A stretch of DNA of 18,996 bases, from NCBI GenBank assembly GCA_900128585.1, contig LT642411.1:1-18996 (forward strand), read 5' to 3'. The notes under the pieces are model-generated. The model was not told the DNA's origin and did no database searches. It was given only the letters and a program-made list of their open reading frames with translations. The position numbers and the translations under genes were made by a program. Below are positions 1 through 9,272 of the stretch, in pieces (position 1 is the first letter of the stretch; each line of letters begins with the position of its first letter). This stretch comes from Stramenopiles sp. TOSAG23-3. Lineage: Eukaryota; Sar.

Positions 1-3000
1 ATGGCAGCCGCGTCTGTTGCCGGGCGAGCGGCGACGGAATCGTTGAAAAAGGTTCACGATACCATTGAGAAACTGAAAACGTTCGTGAACGACCCTGCAA
101 ACAAGGGGGCGTGGTTCAGTAAAGATGCAAAGCTAAGAAAAATGGTGCAACAGTTTGTCAACGATTTGGAGAAAGACAACGCGGGCAAACCCAAGAATGT
201 CGATTCGTACACTACCATGTGGACCTACTCTATGTGCGAGCGCGCGGAGTGTTATGCGGGCTCTGGGGACGAGAACAGGCCACCGAAGCGCAAGATTACA
301 GAAATATTTAAGCTCAAAGGGAACGAGGCGGTCAGCGCATCGATGTCTGAATACATCCTTGATGGCCGTCTGACATCAGTGGGATTCAAACAGCTCACAA
401 AAATTTGCGAAATAAGATTGAACCGAGGTACTCCTTGGTACGAACGCGACGACTACAAGCAGAAGGACTCGTCCTTCCTAGAATTGGGCAAAGACGTGGT
501 AGACACGGCCTTGTACAAAAAGGTAGAAAGCATGGAAGAGTTGCCCGCGGGATCGAAGGTCTTGGAGACTCATTGTAAGCTGAGCTTGAAGGACCCAAAT
601 AGTATAAAGCGGTGCATGGGGTTGAAAAAAGCGTTCGTTTGCCACAGGAATAGGGCAATTGTCGACCTTGTTCCCAAAAAGGAGTGCAAGAAAGAGAACG
701 AAGAGTTCTGTTTGATGTCGCAGAGCATGATGATGCCTTGCCTGTACCACGACTGCTTAAACCCCAGGGAAAAATCGACCCTCAGTGTCACCTGCATGGA
801 AGATAATGCGCACCTCGAGAACAAAGGCTGGGCGTGCGGCTACCAAGCGGAAGGAGGCGAGGACTGCAACTGCAAAAGAATGAGAGCCGTGAACGGTGGC
901 CGCTTCAAGAAAGCCATATTGGGCCTCAAAAGCATCTGGAAGGCAAACAAAATAAAAATTATCGGTGGAATTGCCATGGGGATGGTTGCTGGTTTCTGCC
1001 TTGCCAACCCTGCCTGTGGGGCCGCCGTGTTCGGCATGTCTACGGCTGGTGGCGCTGTCACAGCACAGATAGACTCTGCAGCAAAAACTGTTGAAGACTT
1101 GGCTGGCAGCTCTGGATGCTCCGCGAAAGCCATCATGGAGGCCAACCCGGGGATTGGTTCCCCAGGGGGTGGCTGGGCACAGGCCGCGAACCCAACTGCC
1201 AAATTCTTTAAGACTGATATTGCCTTTGTCACCAAAGGCTGGGCCAAATTACCGCCCTTTCTAGTGCCCAAAGGGATCCAGGAGGGCGCCAAAGTGTTCA
1301 AAAATGGCCACGGCCTGGGCACAAGTGCTTCGGCAGGGGACGCGTTCCGCACGGACTACTTGCCAAAAAATGCGAAGACATTTACGCTTCCGAAGAACTG
1401 CATGCTTGGCCAGCTGAAAAACAGCAAAGCCTTCAAAGTAGGAACGAAGGTTCTTGGGGGGTTGGCAATGGCGAAGACCGCTGCCAAGTTAATAAAAAAG
1501 GCCCATCGCGCACTGTCGTTGTGGGGCGTCAAATCGTACGACAAAGACATCGACAAGAACGAATTGTTCGGGTCGACAGACCCAATCCAATTGCAGGAGA
1601 AGGGTTCCACCAAATGCCTTGCCTTGAAAGAAGAAAAGAAGGGCGGGATTGTTGAAATGCGAAAATGCACTGGAAAGTCGGACGTCTGGATGCCGGTCAG
1701 CCGTAAGAAGGAAGGGAACGAAGATGAAAGCATGCTGTACCATGCCAAAAAGAATGTGTTCCATACTGCCAGCGGGGACAAAATCACCCGCTGGATGGTG
1801 GACGACCGGGACGAAAAGAACATGTGTATGTACAACAAGAAGCTGAACGCTGGAATTGCTTGGGGTTCGTGTGTAATTACGGAAGCGAGCAAGCTGACAG
1901 AAGGGTTGTCTGGGGCCATGTTTGGCAGCCCTGGGGACATTCACAACTTTGGCGAATGGGAACTTAAGAGTAACGGTATGCTATGCCGCGACGGATGCAG
2001 ATACTGCGTTGTTCGAAAAGACGGCGAATTAATCATGGGGCTGTGCGGAATCAAGAAACCGAAGAAGAACATGTTCGCCAAGGCGACATTTGATGTAAAC
2101 CCTGATTTGGTGCACTTCGAAGCCCTGTCCGTCGAAGCCGAGCCGCTTTCGCCGGGCGCACTGACACGGGATCCGAAAACGAAAGACATCAAGAGATGTG
2201 GAGAAAGTGAGAAGGGGGAATACATCAATGATATTTTCCCCGTATCGGCACGAAGATTTGTTTGCTCAGGGATTCAAGGCTGCATCTTCGACGATGATGT
2301 CGCAGAGTGCGTGCCAGGAGACCCGAACGTCCCGGATCCACCCGCTGGAACAGGAAACAGCCAAACCGGGCCCTTCGAAGACATGGGGTACGATTCCGAT
2401 GGGCCAGCGACGGCACCGCTTGCAACGGGCGGTAGCGGCGGTTCCGGTCCAACGGGCAACGATGATCCCGATGAAGAGAATGATTGGAAGCCGCCATGTA
2501 AGGTGGATGAAAACTGCGCAAAGATCACGTTCGGAAAACATGTTGCCTACCTGCCTATCAACCCAAAGGACCGTAAAACAACTGCGCCACCCTCTAGTAA
2601 CACTCCTGCGCCCAAAGATCCGGTAACCACCGATGATCCCTCTGCGACTACGGACGAACCAGTCCCCGAATTGGACCAAGAAAACGAGGACGAGGATGAA
2701 CCAGTAACCCCCGGTTCTGGGGCTACTGGGTCCAGTTCTGGCTCTGGCAGTGGGTCTGGTAGTGGCTCAGTCAACGGGTCTGGTAGTGGCTCTGGCAGCG
2801 GGTCTGGTAGTGGTTCAGGATCAGGCTCTGGTTCGGGAGATTGCCCAAGCAAAGGCGTCTCGGCCGCATGCAAAGTTGTTGGAAAGGTCAGATCAGTGTG
2901 TACAATAACAACGTTTCAACATCTTGCCGACAAGGGCCACAAATTTCCAAAAATCAAGGATCCGAAGCATAGAGTCTCCTGCCTGTGGAGGAACAAGTGT

Positions 3001-3348
3001 GGTTGCGTAGCAAAGGCTAAGTACGCAGATGCAAAAGATGGGTCTGATAGTGGCTCTGGCTCTGGCAGTGGGTCTGGTAGTGGTTCAGGCAGCGGTTCTG
3101 GCTCTGGCAGCGGGTCTGGTAGTGGCTTAGGCAGCGGTTCTGGCTCCGGCTCTTGCTGCAAAGTATGCAAAACAGGAAAAGCCTGTGGAAATACTTGCAT
3201 CGCAAAATCAAAGGTATGCACACAATCTCCCGGTTGCGCGTGTGACGTAAAAGACAAGAAAGCAAAAGAAGAGGTAGCCAGAACAGATGACAACGACGAC
3301 GACGACGACGGGTTAATTGCTGCAACTGCCTTGTCTGTCTTTTTTTGA
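1..3348 (+). CDS. Large cysteine-rich mosaic protein with ricin-type beta-trefoil-like region and Ser-Gly linkers
   Basis: The frame starts with ATG at the window edge and runs 1115 codons to TGA, so the true start may lie upstream. No signal peptide is visible in this N-terminus. Residues 1-295 are a cysteine-rich region I do not recognise. Residues 318-357 form a glycine/alanine-rich hydrophobic stretch that could be a membrane segment. Residues 524-683 resemble a ricin-type beta-trefoil: a KCLAL...C..KSDVW pattern is followed by W-containing repeats near residues 598 and 653. Residues 775-905 are Pro/Thr/Asp/Glu-rich. Two Ser-Gly tracts (about 911-946 and 1017-1051) flank a cysteine module with C948, C957, C967, C994, C1000 and C1002. 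A compact cysteine-rich module (C1052, C1053, C1056, C1062, C1066 onward) follows. The end is a poly-Asp run and a short hydrophobic tail, weakly GPI-signal-like. The cysteines and linkers suggest an extracellular or surface glycoprotein. This role is inferred. Confidence 0.85.
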   Translation: MAAASVAGRAATESLKKVHDTIEKLKTFVNDPANKGAWFSKDAKLRKMVQQFVNDLEKDNAGKPKNVDSYTTMWTYSMCERAECYAGSGDENRPPKRKITEIFKLKGNEAVSASMSEYILDGRLTSVGFKQLTKICEIRLNRGTPWYERDDYKQKDSSFLELGKDVVDTALYKKVESMEELPAGSKVLETHCKLSLKDPNSIKRCMGLKKAFVCHRNRAIVDLVPKKECKKENEEFCLMSQSMMMPCLYHDCLNPREKSTLSVTCMEDNAHLENKGWACGYQAEGGEDCNCKRMRAVNGGRFKKAILGLKSIWKANKIKIIGGIAMGMVAGFCLANPACGAAVFGMSTAGGAVTAQIDSAAKTVEDLAGSSGCSAKAIMEANPGIGSPGGGWAQAANPTAKFFKTDIAFVTKGWAKLPPFLVPKGIQEGAKVFKNGHGLGTSASAGDAFRTDYLPKNAKTFTLPKNCMLGQLKNSKAFKVGTKVLGGLAMAKTAAKLIKKAHRALSLWGVKSYDKDIDKNELFGSTDPIQLQEKGSTKCLALKEEKKGGIVEMRKCTGKSDVWMPVSRKKEGNEDESMLYHAKKNVFHTASGDKITRWMVDDRDEKNMCMYNKKLNAGIAWGSCVITEASKLTEGLSGAMFGSPGDIHNFGEWELKSNGMLCRDGCRYCVVRKDGELIMGLCGIKKPKKNMFAKATFDVNPDLVHFEALSVEAEPLSPGALTRDPKTKDIKRCGESEKGEYINDIFPVSARRFVCSGIQGCIFDDDVAECVPGDPNVPDPPAGTGNSQTGPFEDMGYDSDGPATAPLATGGSGGSGPTGNDDPDEENDWKPPCKVDENCAKITFGKHVAYLPINPKDRKTTAPPSSNTPAPKDPVTTDDPSATTDEPVPELDQENEDEDEPVTPGSGATGSSSGSGSGSGSGSVNGSGSGSGSGSGSGSGSGSGSGDCPSKGVSAACKVVGKVRSVCTITTFQHLADKGHKFPKIKDPKHRVSCLWRNKCGCVAKAKYADAKDGSDSGSGSGSGSGSGSGSGSGSGSGSGSGLGSGSGSGSCCKVCKTGKACGNTCIAKSKVCTQSPGCACDVKDKKAKEEVARTDDNDDDDDGLIAATALSVFF
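2731..2838 (+). repeat. Ser-Gly coding minisatellite, array 1
   Basis: This tract encodes residues 911-946, almost entirely alternating Ser and Gly, interrupted once by Val-Asn. The DNA is built from a unit of about 24 bases of the type GGCTCTGGCAGTGGGTCTGG plus AGT. Codons alternate TCT, AGT, AGC and TCA, so it is a higher-order repeat and not a simple hexamer. Confidence 0.85.
3049..3153 (+). repeat. Ser-Gly coding minisatellite, array 2
   Basis: This tract encodes residues 1017-1051 (Ser-Gly with a single Leu). It uses the same DNA unit as array 1 at 2731-2838, which suggests both arrays come from one expanding minisatellite. It separates two cysteine-rich modules. Confidence 0.85.
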
Positions 3349-3503
3349 GAAAATCTAGCAGAGGTGAATAAAATAAAATTTTGAAATGTATGAAATCTAA
3401 GGTTAAGATAATTTTTAGAAAAATTAAATCAAATGTAAAAATAATAACGGAGAGTGCGTAAATTAGCCTGAATGAAACCATAAAAACCGTAATAAGTACT
3501 CGT
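3349..3503. other. Short convergent intergenic region
   Basis: A 155-base AT-rich spacer lies between the stop codons of two converging genes. An AATAAA hexamer at 3367-3372 lies 19 bases past the upstream stop and could serve as a polyadenylation signal. On the minus strand another AATAAA (complement of 3503-3508) overlaps the stop codon of the secreted coiled-coil gene. No other feature is seen. Confidence 0.6.
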
Positions 3504-4736
3504 TTATTCCGCAACGTCCTTCAAAACTTTTTTGATCACTTTTTCTGCCTGCTGCACCCGCGTCTGGATAACTTTTCGGATCGTGTTGATTTCTTCGATG
3601 ACGACACCCAACTGCCTTTTGAACCCTGCAAAATTCTCTTCCAAGGACTCGCACATGGCATTGTGCTGTTCTAAATGGTGGCGTGCCTTGCTGATCCCTT
3701 CCCTTGCATGGTCCATGCCGAAATTCAAGTCGTCGGACAGCCTGTTCATCCCTTCCAACGTTTCGCGGTTGGCCTTTGCCTTTTTGGAGATGGCCAACTT
3801 CTCCTTCTGGAGTTTGTGCAATTTTGAACGTTTCGTGTTCAGCGTTTCTTGGAGCTTCTCCACAAGGCCCTTGTGGCTTTGGTGGTTCTTTCCCTCTTGC
3901 GTCTCTTCCGTTTTGTGGGCCTTGTCCAACGACTCGTGCATGTCGGCCAGCTGGGCGATGATTTTGGCCGCGGGGCGAACGTGCTCTTCCACGCTGGGGT
4001 CGACGTCCGACAATTCTAAAAGAGACGCTGCCGTGGAACTGTTCGAGGCATTTTTTTTGTGCTTCAAACAGATTTCGTACGTGGAGTCTACGGCAGGGGA
4101 GAGCGGGTCGCAGATCCTTCCAAGCTCTTGGTCCAGCTGCTCGGTGGCCTTCATGATTGCCTTCGGGCCTTTCTTCAGCGCTGTGGCCCGCTTGACCGAG
4201 TTCATGATCAACTCGACGACTTGCCTGCTGTCGCGCAGGGCCTTCGTGCGACCGTTGAAGTGCTTCATGTCTTCGGTGCGCAAGATGCTGGCGTCCGCCA
4301 ACTCGTTTTTACTAACTGCGATCGCCTCGGTGATCGACTTGATCCTGTCCTCTAGGGCAACTAACTTCTGCCGCGAATCGTCGCGCTCGGCTTCAATCTT
4401 GTGGACCCTGGGCATGAGGCTCTGCAACTTCACCTGGTTGTCGTGGATAGTCTTGCTAAACGTGGACATTTCCGTCTCGAAGAAGTTTCGCTTCTTCATG
4501 CACCGCGCCTCCATGGTCACACGCTCCTTCTTTCGGTACTCCATTTCCTTGTTAACATGGGCGCCAATGTCCTCCAGCAGCCGCAGGGATGCCGTTGGCG
4601 ATACTATCTTGCGGCCGTTCACCGTGGTTGGCTCGGCCAAACTACTTAACTTGCCCTTGATGCCCGCCAACGACCCGCGGGCCACGGCGCTAAGAGAGGC
4701 GACGCAAACAAACAACACAAAAGTTCTGAAAGCCAT
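3504..4736 (-). CDS. Secreted coiled-coil protein of unknown function
   Basis: The 410-residue product starts at the ATG at 4734-4736. A 14-codon longer frame begins at TTG and was not chosen, because this ATG places a textbook signal peptide at the N-terminus: MAFRTF, a hydrophobic core (VLFVCVASLSAV) and a small-residue cleavage area near residues 20-22. The rest is rich in Lys, Glu, Gln and Ala, with two long predicted coiled-coil segments (about 60-200 and 260-405). The hinge between them (about 205-258) holds C209, C223 and an NASNSS stretch with possible N-glycosylation sites. Further cysteines are C79 and C362. There is no transmembrane segment after the signal, so secretion or residence in the endomembrane lumen is likely. 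No enzyme motif is seen and I recognise no named family. The opposite-strand frame of similar length is a shadow. Confidence 0.88.
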   Translation of the reverse strand: MAFRTFVLFVCVASLSAVARGSLAGIKGKLSSLAEPTTVNGRKIVSPTASLRLLEDIGAHVNKEMEYRKKERVTMEARCMKKRNFFETEMSTFSKTIHDNQVKLQSLMPRVHKIEAERDDSRQKLVALEDRIKSITEAIAVSKNELADASILRTEDMKHFNGRTKALRDSRQVVELIMNSVKRATALKKGPKAIMKATEQLDQELGRICDPLSPAVDSTYEICLKHKKNASNSSTAASLLELSDVDPSVEEHVRPAAKIIAQLADMHESLDKAHKTEETQEGKNHQSHKGLVEKLQETLNTKRSKLHKLQKEKLAISKKAKANRETLEGMNRLSDDLNFGMDHAREGISKARHHLEQHNAMCESLEENFAGFKRQLGVVIEEINTIRKVIQTRVQQAEKVIKKVLKDVAE

Positions 4737-5779
<1,043 letters not shown>

Positions 5780-6325
5780 TTACAGCCCCTTGCAATTCCT
5801 GCCCAACCATGTGAACCCCTCTTTCAGCCCATCCCCAGTAGTCCCGGTGGACCCTTGAACCTTCCACTTTCTATTTTTCAAGGTGACGCCTAGGTCCATT
5901 GCGCGTGCCATTTCCTCGGGCGCCATCGCTCCCGGCTGGTCCTGTTTGTTGACAAGTACCAAAATGGCCGCAGAATGCAGCTGAGGGTCCGCGGCCAACC
6001 CCATCAGCTCCGCCTTAGCGTCTTTCATCCGACCAATGTCGCACGCGTCTATTACAAATATAATCCCTTGGGTACCAGTATAGTAGTGGCGCCAAAACCT
6101 CCGCAGGTCTTCCTGCCCACCAACGTCCCATACGTTCATGGTCAAGCCTGAAAACTGAAACGACTGTACATTATAACTCTCGGTTGGCTTCGTATTGACC
6201 ATTTTCTTCGCGTACATACGGAACAAAATTGTTGTCTTTCCCGCACCATCCAACCCAACGATGAGAAGTCGGCGGTGCTTCCGAAGAAGAAACCTGTTCA
6301 CTTTCCTGGAGAAAAACCCACCCAT
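5780..6325 (-). CDS. ARF-family small GTPase (Arf/Arl-like) with divergent switch I
   Basis: The 181-residue product starts at the ATG at 6323-6325. A 17-codon upstream extension begins at GTG and only translates a GGAC repeat, so it is rejected. With this start the protein begins MGGFFS, giving the N-myristoylation Gly2 typical of ARFs. It is colinear with human Arf1: P-loop GLDGAGKT at 24-31, Thr48, WDVGGQ with Gln71 at 66-71, and NKQD at 126-129. The G5 region is TGTTGDG. The length equals Arf1. ARFs recruit coats and effectors to membranes through their GTP-bound switches and interswitch. The oddity is switch I: Ile49-Gly50-Phe51 of Arf1 is Glu-Ser-Tyr here. G5 also differs from the usual CAT. 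Family assignment is firm. Whether it is a true Arf or a particular Arl is not resolved, and effector choice probably differs. Confidence 0.95.
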   Translation of the reverse strand: MGGFFSRKVNRFLLRKHRRLLIVGLDGAGKTTILFRMYAKKMVNTKPTESYNVQSFQFSGLTMNVWDVGGQEDLRRFWRHYYTGTQGIIFVIDACDIGRMKDAKAELMGLAADPQLHSAAILVLVNKQDQPGAMAPEEMARAMDLGVTLKNRKWKVQGSTGTTGDGLKEGFTWLGRNCKGL

Positions 6326-6346
6326 AACGAGAACGGACAAAGGGGT

Positions 6347-6374
6347 GGACGGACGGACGGACGGACGGATGGAC
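6347..6374. repeat. (GGAC)n tetranucleotide repeat
   Basis: Seven GGAC units, with one GGAT variant, lie 21 bases upstream of the ARF-like ATG, probably in its 5' untranslated leader. It generates the artefactual Arg-Pro-Ser-Val N-terminal extension. Confidence 0.9.
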
Positions 6375-6554
6375 ACGAACGTACTCGACTATAGGTTCGG
6401 ATAGACTATGCAACCAGTCCTTAATGCACGCAATCAAAGCGTGAAAAAAGATCATAAACTGTTTCATGCGTAACTGTCGTCATTTTTACATGAACACTTG
6501 TGTTTCTCTTGTATAAAACATCATCGCCATCTCAATATTTTTAAATTAAAATTG

Positions 6555-6696
6555 CTTTCTTTTTTTTTCCTTCTCCTTCTTCTTCTTCTTCTTCTTCTTC
6601 TTTCGTTCGTTCTTCTTCTTTCTTTCTTTCTTCTTTTTTTCTTTCTTCTTTTTTTCTTCTTCTTCTTCTTCTTCTTCTTCTTCTTCTTTCTTTTTC
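6555..6696. repeat. Long CTT/CTTT polypyrimidine tract
   Basis: About 140 bases are pure pyrimidine on the plus strand, except for the G residues of a short GTTCGTTC interruption near 6605-6609. The tract is mostly CTT units with T and CTTT runs. Parts have mirror symmetry and could form triplex (H-)DNA. It sits 230-370 bases upstream of the ARF-like start. Confidence 0.9.
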
Positions 6697-6976
6697 ATGG
6701 TGCTTCTACTTTCTTTCTTTTCATTCCTATATATAGGAGATAGTAGGAGTAAGTAGAAAATATTAAATATATCAAAGAAGAAAGAAGGAATAAACCTGAT
6801 GAAAAGAAGAAGAATAAAATAATTAATATTTCTTCTTCTTCTTCTTTCTCTCTCTCCCTTCATCCTTCCTTTTTTTATTTGTTTAAATACATTGAATAGC
6901 ATCGTCTTAATTCAATTTGAAAACAAACAAACAATATAAATAACAGGTACACAGTTCCACAATAAAAATAAATCAA

Positions 6977-7052
6977 AAAAAAAGAAGAAGAAGAAGAAGA
7001 AAAAGAAAAGAAGAACGGAACAACAAGAAAAACCAGAAAGAAGAGAAACAAA
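6977..7052. repeat. AAG-rich polypurine tract
   Basis: A tract of A and G, with a few C interruptions, beginning with AAG repeats. It lies about 180-255 bases upstream of the katanin p80 start. It is roughly complementary to the CTT tract at 6555-6696, so the two could pair as a long imperfect inverted repeat. Confidence 0.8.
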
Positions 7053-7223
7053 TGGATTTGGGTGAGTCAATCAATGTACACGGACATGATATTTAGTCTG
7101 GTTGCGTTTGTTGAAAGATATTCATTTTAGTACAGAAATATTGCAACGGAGAGTACGACCCCAAAAGATTTTTCCTTACTTCTTTTCTCTTCTTCTTTCT
7201 TTGACGTTGTTAGTCTATAGTCT

Positions 7224-7236
7224 TCGGCCACCATGC
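7224..7236 (+). promoter_or_regulatory. Strong Kozak-type start context of katanin p80
   Basis: The start reads TCGGCCACCATGC, which matches the optimal eukaryotic context with A at -3 and CC before it. This supports 7233 as the initiation codon. Confidence 0.7.
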
Positions 7237-9272
7237 CTCGTACTGTCCGTTCGCTCCCTCCTTTCGTGGCCCACGGGTCAGGCGTGAACTGCTTGCATGT
7301 TGGGCCACGAAGCGCCGGTGTCCTTGTCACGGGCGGGATGGATCGTTTGGTGAATATATGGAGACTGGGAAAGCCGGCTGCGCTGATGACGCTGAGTGGG
7401 CACACCACGCCGATCACGTCTGTGCGGTTCGACGCCGCGGAGGAGGCCGTGTCGGCTGGTTCTCAAGGCGGCACGGTGAAGCTTTTTGCCCTTGGGAACG
7501 GCGGAAAAACCGTTCGCAACCTGTCCGGGCACCAGTCCGACGTAATTACTTTGGACACGCACCCGTACCACCAGTACATGCTCTCCGGGAGCAGCGATAC
7601 GACCATGAAGGTGTGGGACATTCGAAGAAAGACCTCTTGCCTGGGGACGTACCGCGGCCACACGGACAAAGTTTCCCAGGTGCTGTTCAGCCCGGACGGG
7701 TCGATCGCCGCGTCGGGGGGGCACGATGGGGTCGTGAACATTTGGGACCTCACGGCCGCCAAACTGCTGTACCAGTTCAAGAACTCCCACGCGTCGGCGA
7801 TCACCTCCATTGCCTTTCACCCGTCCGAGTTCATCCTGGCGACGGCCAGTCTGGACAAAACGATCAAATTTTGGGACATCGACCAGTTCAATTTAGTTTC
7901 TACCATTACGACCGGCAATAGCGCCGCGCGTTGCATCAAGTTCGAGGGTGGGGGGGGAACGCTCCTGGCGTCCATGCAAGATCAGATGAAATGTTACGAA
8001 TGGTCCGATGACAAGTGCCGATCGGTCCACAACGTCGATGTTCCATGGAACAACGTCGCAGATTTCGCGATACAGACGAAGACCAAGCGGGTGGTAGCCT
8101 GCAGCATGCATGAAAGTTTTGTCAGTCCGTTCCTGGTGCGATACGCCCCGAAGGAACATGAGGAAGGCGGGAGGGGGCCTCACCGCAGCGACGACGTGCA
8201 GAGCGCGTCCCCTGGCACCGATGGACCGCGGGGGGGGTCTCCAGCGAGGGTTAAACCGCGGAATTCGCCACGGCACACATCGCCAATAGTGCCCCGTTCC
8301 CCCGAGAAACAAGCAGAGCCGTCCTCGTCTCCTGGGAGAAAGAAACGGAACGAGGCCCACCAGAGGAGCAGGGCCCGGGCGGAAGGGACGAAGACGGACG
8401 AACGAGAGGACAAGGTGCCAGGGCGGTCCCCGCCCGAAGGGAAGCGAAGGGATAGCCCCCGTGCGTCGTCGCCGATTATCGTTTCGGAAGGGCGGGGCCG
8501 AAAACCGGGCGAACCGACTTCGCCGCCAAGTGCGGTCGAGTTCGGCTCGAAGAAGGACGATGGAAAGCGCGCTACAAGGAGGGGCAGCCCTGTCGGCCCT
8601 GGCGCCGTGCCGAGGGCGGGTGCGTCCCTGGCACCCCCCGAAGGGAAGGGCCGGGACTTGCTTGATGAGTCTTCCGATGACAGTGATGCTGGCGCGGACG
8701 ACTTCAATTTCCTGGAAGGCACGAAAGTCCAGGGGCTGGACTACAAGGCGTTTGCCCCCAAATCCAAACCAGCAAAGCGCGTCGATGAGGAAAAAATTCT
8801 AAAGCAAATGCTAGAAGACCGGGAGATCTTCATGAACATTTTGACCGAGCGCTTGCGCGAAACGCGAGCCTTGCAAACCATGTGGTTTGAGGGTGACGTC
8901 GAGGGGGCAATAGAATCGGTGCTGGAGCTGAACGACATCAATCCTGGGGTAGCGATAGATTTTTTTAGGTTTGCCAACTTGGAGAATAACCCAAAGATAA
9001 CCTTGCGCCTGGCGTGCCGGTTGCTGCAGGTGTTGGACAACTTGCTCTCACAGAACGGTGGCAGAAACGGCTCCGCTTCGGAGCACAAAACGGTGATTGT
9101 CGAAGCGACCGAAACGTTGCACAAGTCCTTCTACGAGCTGATTGCGCGGAACCGCCAAGCGGCTGCGGTGCATGTGGGACAGCTGGACATCGCGGCTGAG
9201 GACCGCAATCGAAGGTCGGAAAAATGTTACCAATATTTTGTAAGAATTCTTGGGAAAGACAAGTGTGCGTGA
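7233..9272 (+). CDS. KATNB1: Katanin p80 regulatory subunit (WD40 plus con80)
   Basis: The 679-residue protein starts at an ATG in a strong Kozak context and ends at TGA. Residues 10-300 form an N-terminal WD40 propeller, with repeats ending in NIW (41-43), KLF (83-85), KVWD (126-129), NIWD (169-172) and KFWD (212-215), and GH dipeptides at 56-57, 99-100 and 142-143. Residues 310-515 are a low-complexity basic linker with many Ser-Pro sites, followed by an acidic patch (about 478-492). Residues 518-676 are the con80 domain, including the LQTMWFEGDVEGAIE segment. In the family, con80 binds the p60 AAA ATPase and targets the microtubule-severing complex to centrosomes, basal bodies and spindles. 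Length is close to animal p80. The Ser-Pro linker suggests kinase control, which is an inference. The neighbouring ARF-like gene is divergently transcribed. Confidence 0.96.
   Translation: MPRTVRSLPPFVAHGSGVNCLHVGPRSAGVLVTGGMDRLVNIWRLGKPAALMTLSGHTTPITSVRFDAAEEAVSAGSQGGTVKLFALGNGGKTVRNLSGHQSDVITLDTHPYHQYMLSGSSDTTMKVWDIRRKTSCLGTYRGHTDKVSQVLFSPDGSIAASGGHDGVVNIWDLTAAKLLYQFKNSHASAITSIAFHPSEFILATASLDKTIKFWDIDQFNLVSTITTGNSAARCIKFEGGGGTLLASMQDQMKCYEWSDDKCRSVHNVDVPWNNVADFAIQTKTKRVVACSMHESFVSPFLVRYAPKEHEEGGRGPHRSDDVQSASPGTDGPRGGSPARVKPRNSPRHTSPIVPRSPEKQAEPSSSPGRKKRNEAHQRSRARAEGTKTDEREDKVPGRSPPEGKRRDSPRASSPIIVSEGRGRKPGEPTSPPSAVEFGSKKDDGKRATRRGSPVGPGAVPRAGASLAPPEGKGRDLLDESSDDSDAGADDFNFLEGTKVQGLDYKAFAPKSKPAKRVDEEKILKQMLEDREIFMNILTERLRETRALQTMWFEGDVEGAIESVLELNDINPGVAIDFFRFANLENNPKITLRLACRLLQVLDNLLSQNGGRNGSASEHKTVIVEATETLHKSFYELIARNRQAAAVHVGQLDIAAEDRNRRSEKCYQYFVRILGKDKCA

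Larger units (their letters stand above)
6326..7232. promoter_or_regulatory. Divergent intergenic (promoter) region between ARF-like gene and katanin p80
   Basis: These 907 bases separate two genes transcribed away from each other, so both promoters must lie here. The region holds a GGAC repeat next to the ARF-like start, a long pyrimidine tract (6555-6696), a second one (about 6829-6873) and a purine tract (6977-7052). Read in the sense direction of each gene, both have an AAG/GAA-rich purine tract a few hundred bases upstream of the ATG. No clear TATA box or operator can be assigned. Confidence 0.6.

Noticed and set aside
1573-2049. Ricin-like toxin
   Set aside because: Only a lectin-type trefoil-like region is seen. 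No ribosome-inactivating catalytic domain is present, and such lectin modules occur in many non-toxic proteins.
6326-6376. Seventeen-residue extension of the ARF-like protein
   Set aside because: It begins with GTG and translates a GGAC microsatellite. The ATG at 6325 gives the expected Gly2 and exact Arf length.
6498-6902. Poly-Phe/Leu or poly-Glu/Lys frames over the CTT tract
   Set aside because: They are artefacts of the pyrimidine tract in the divergent promoter region.
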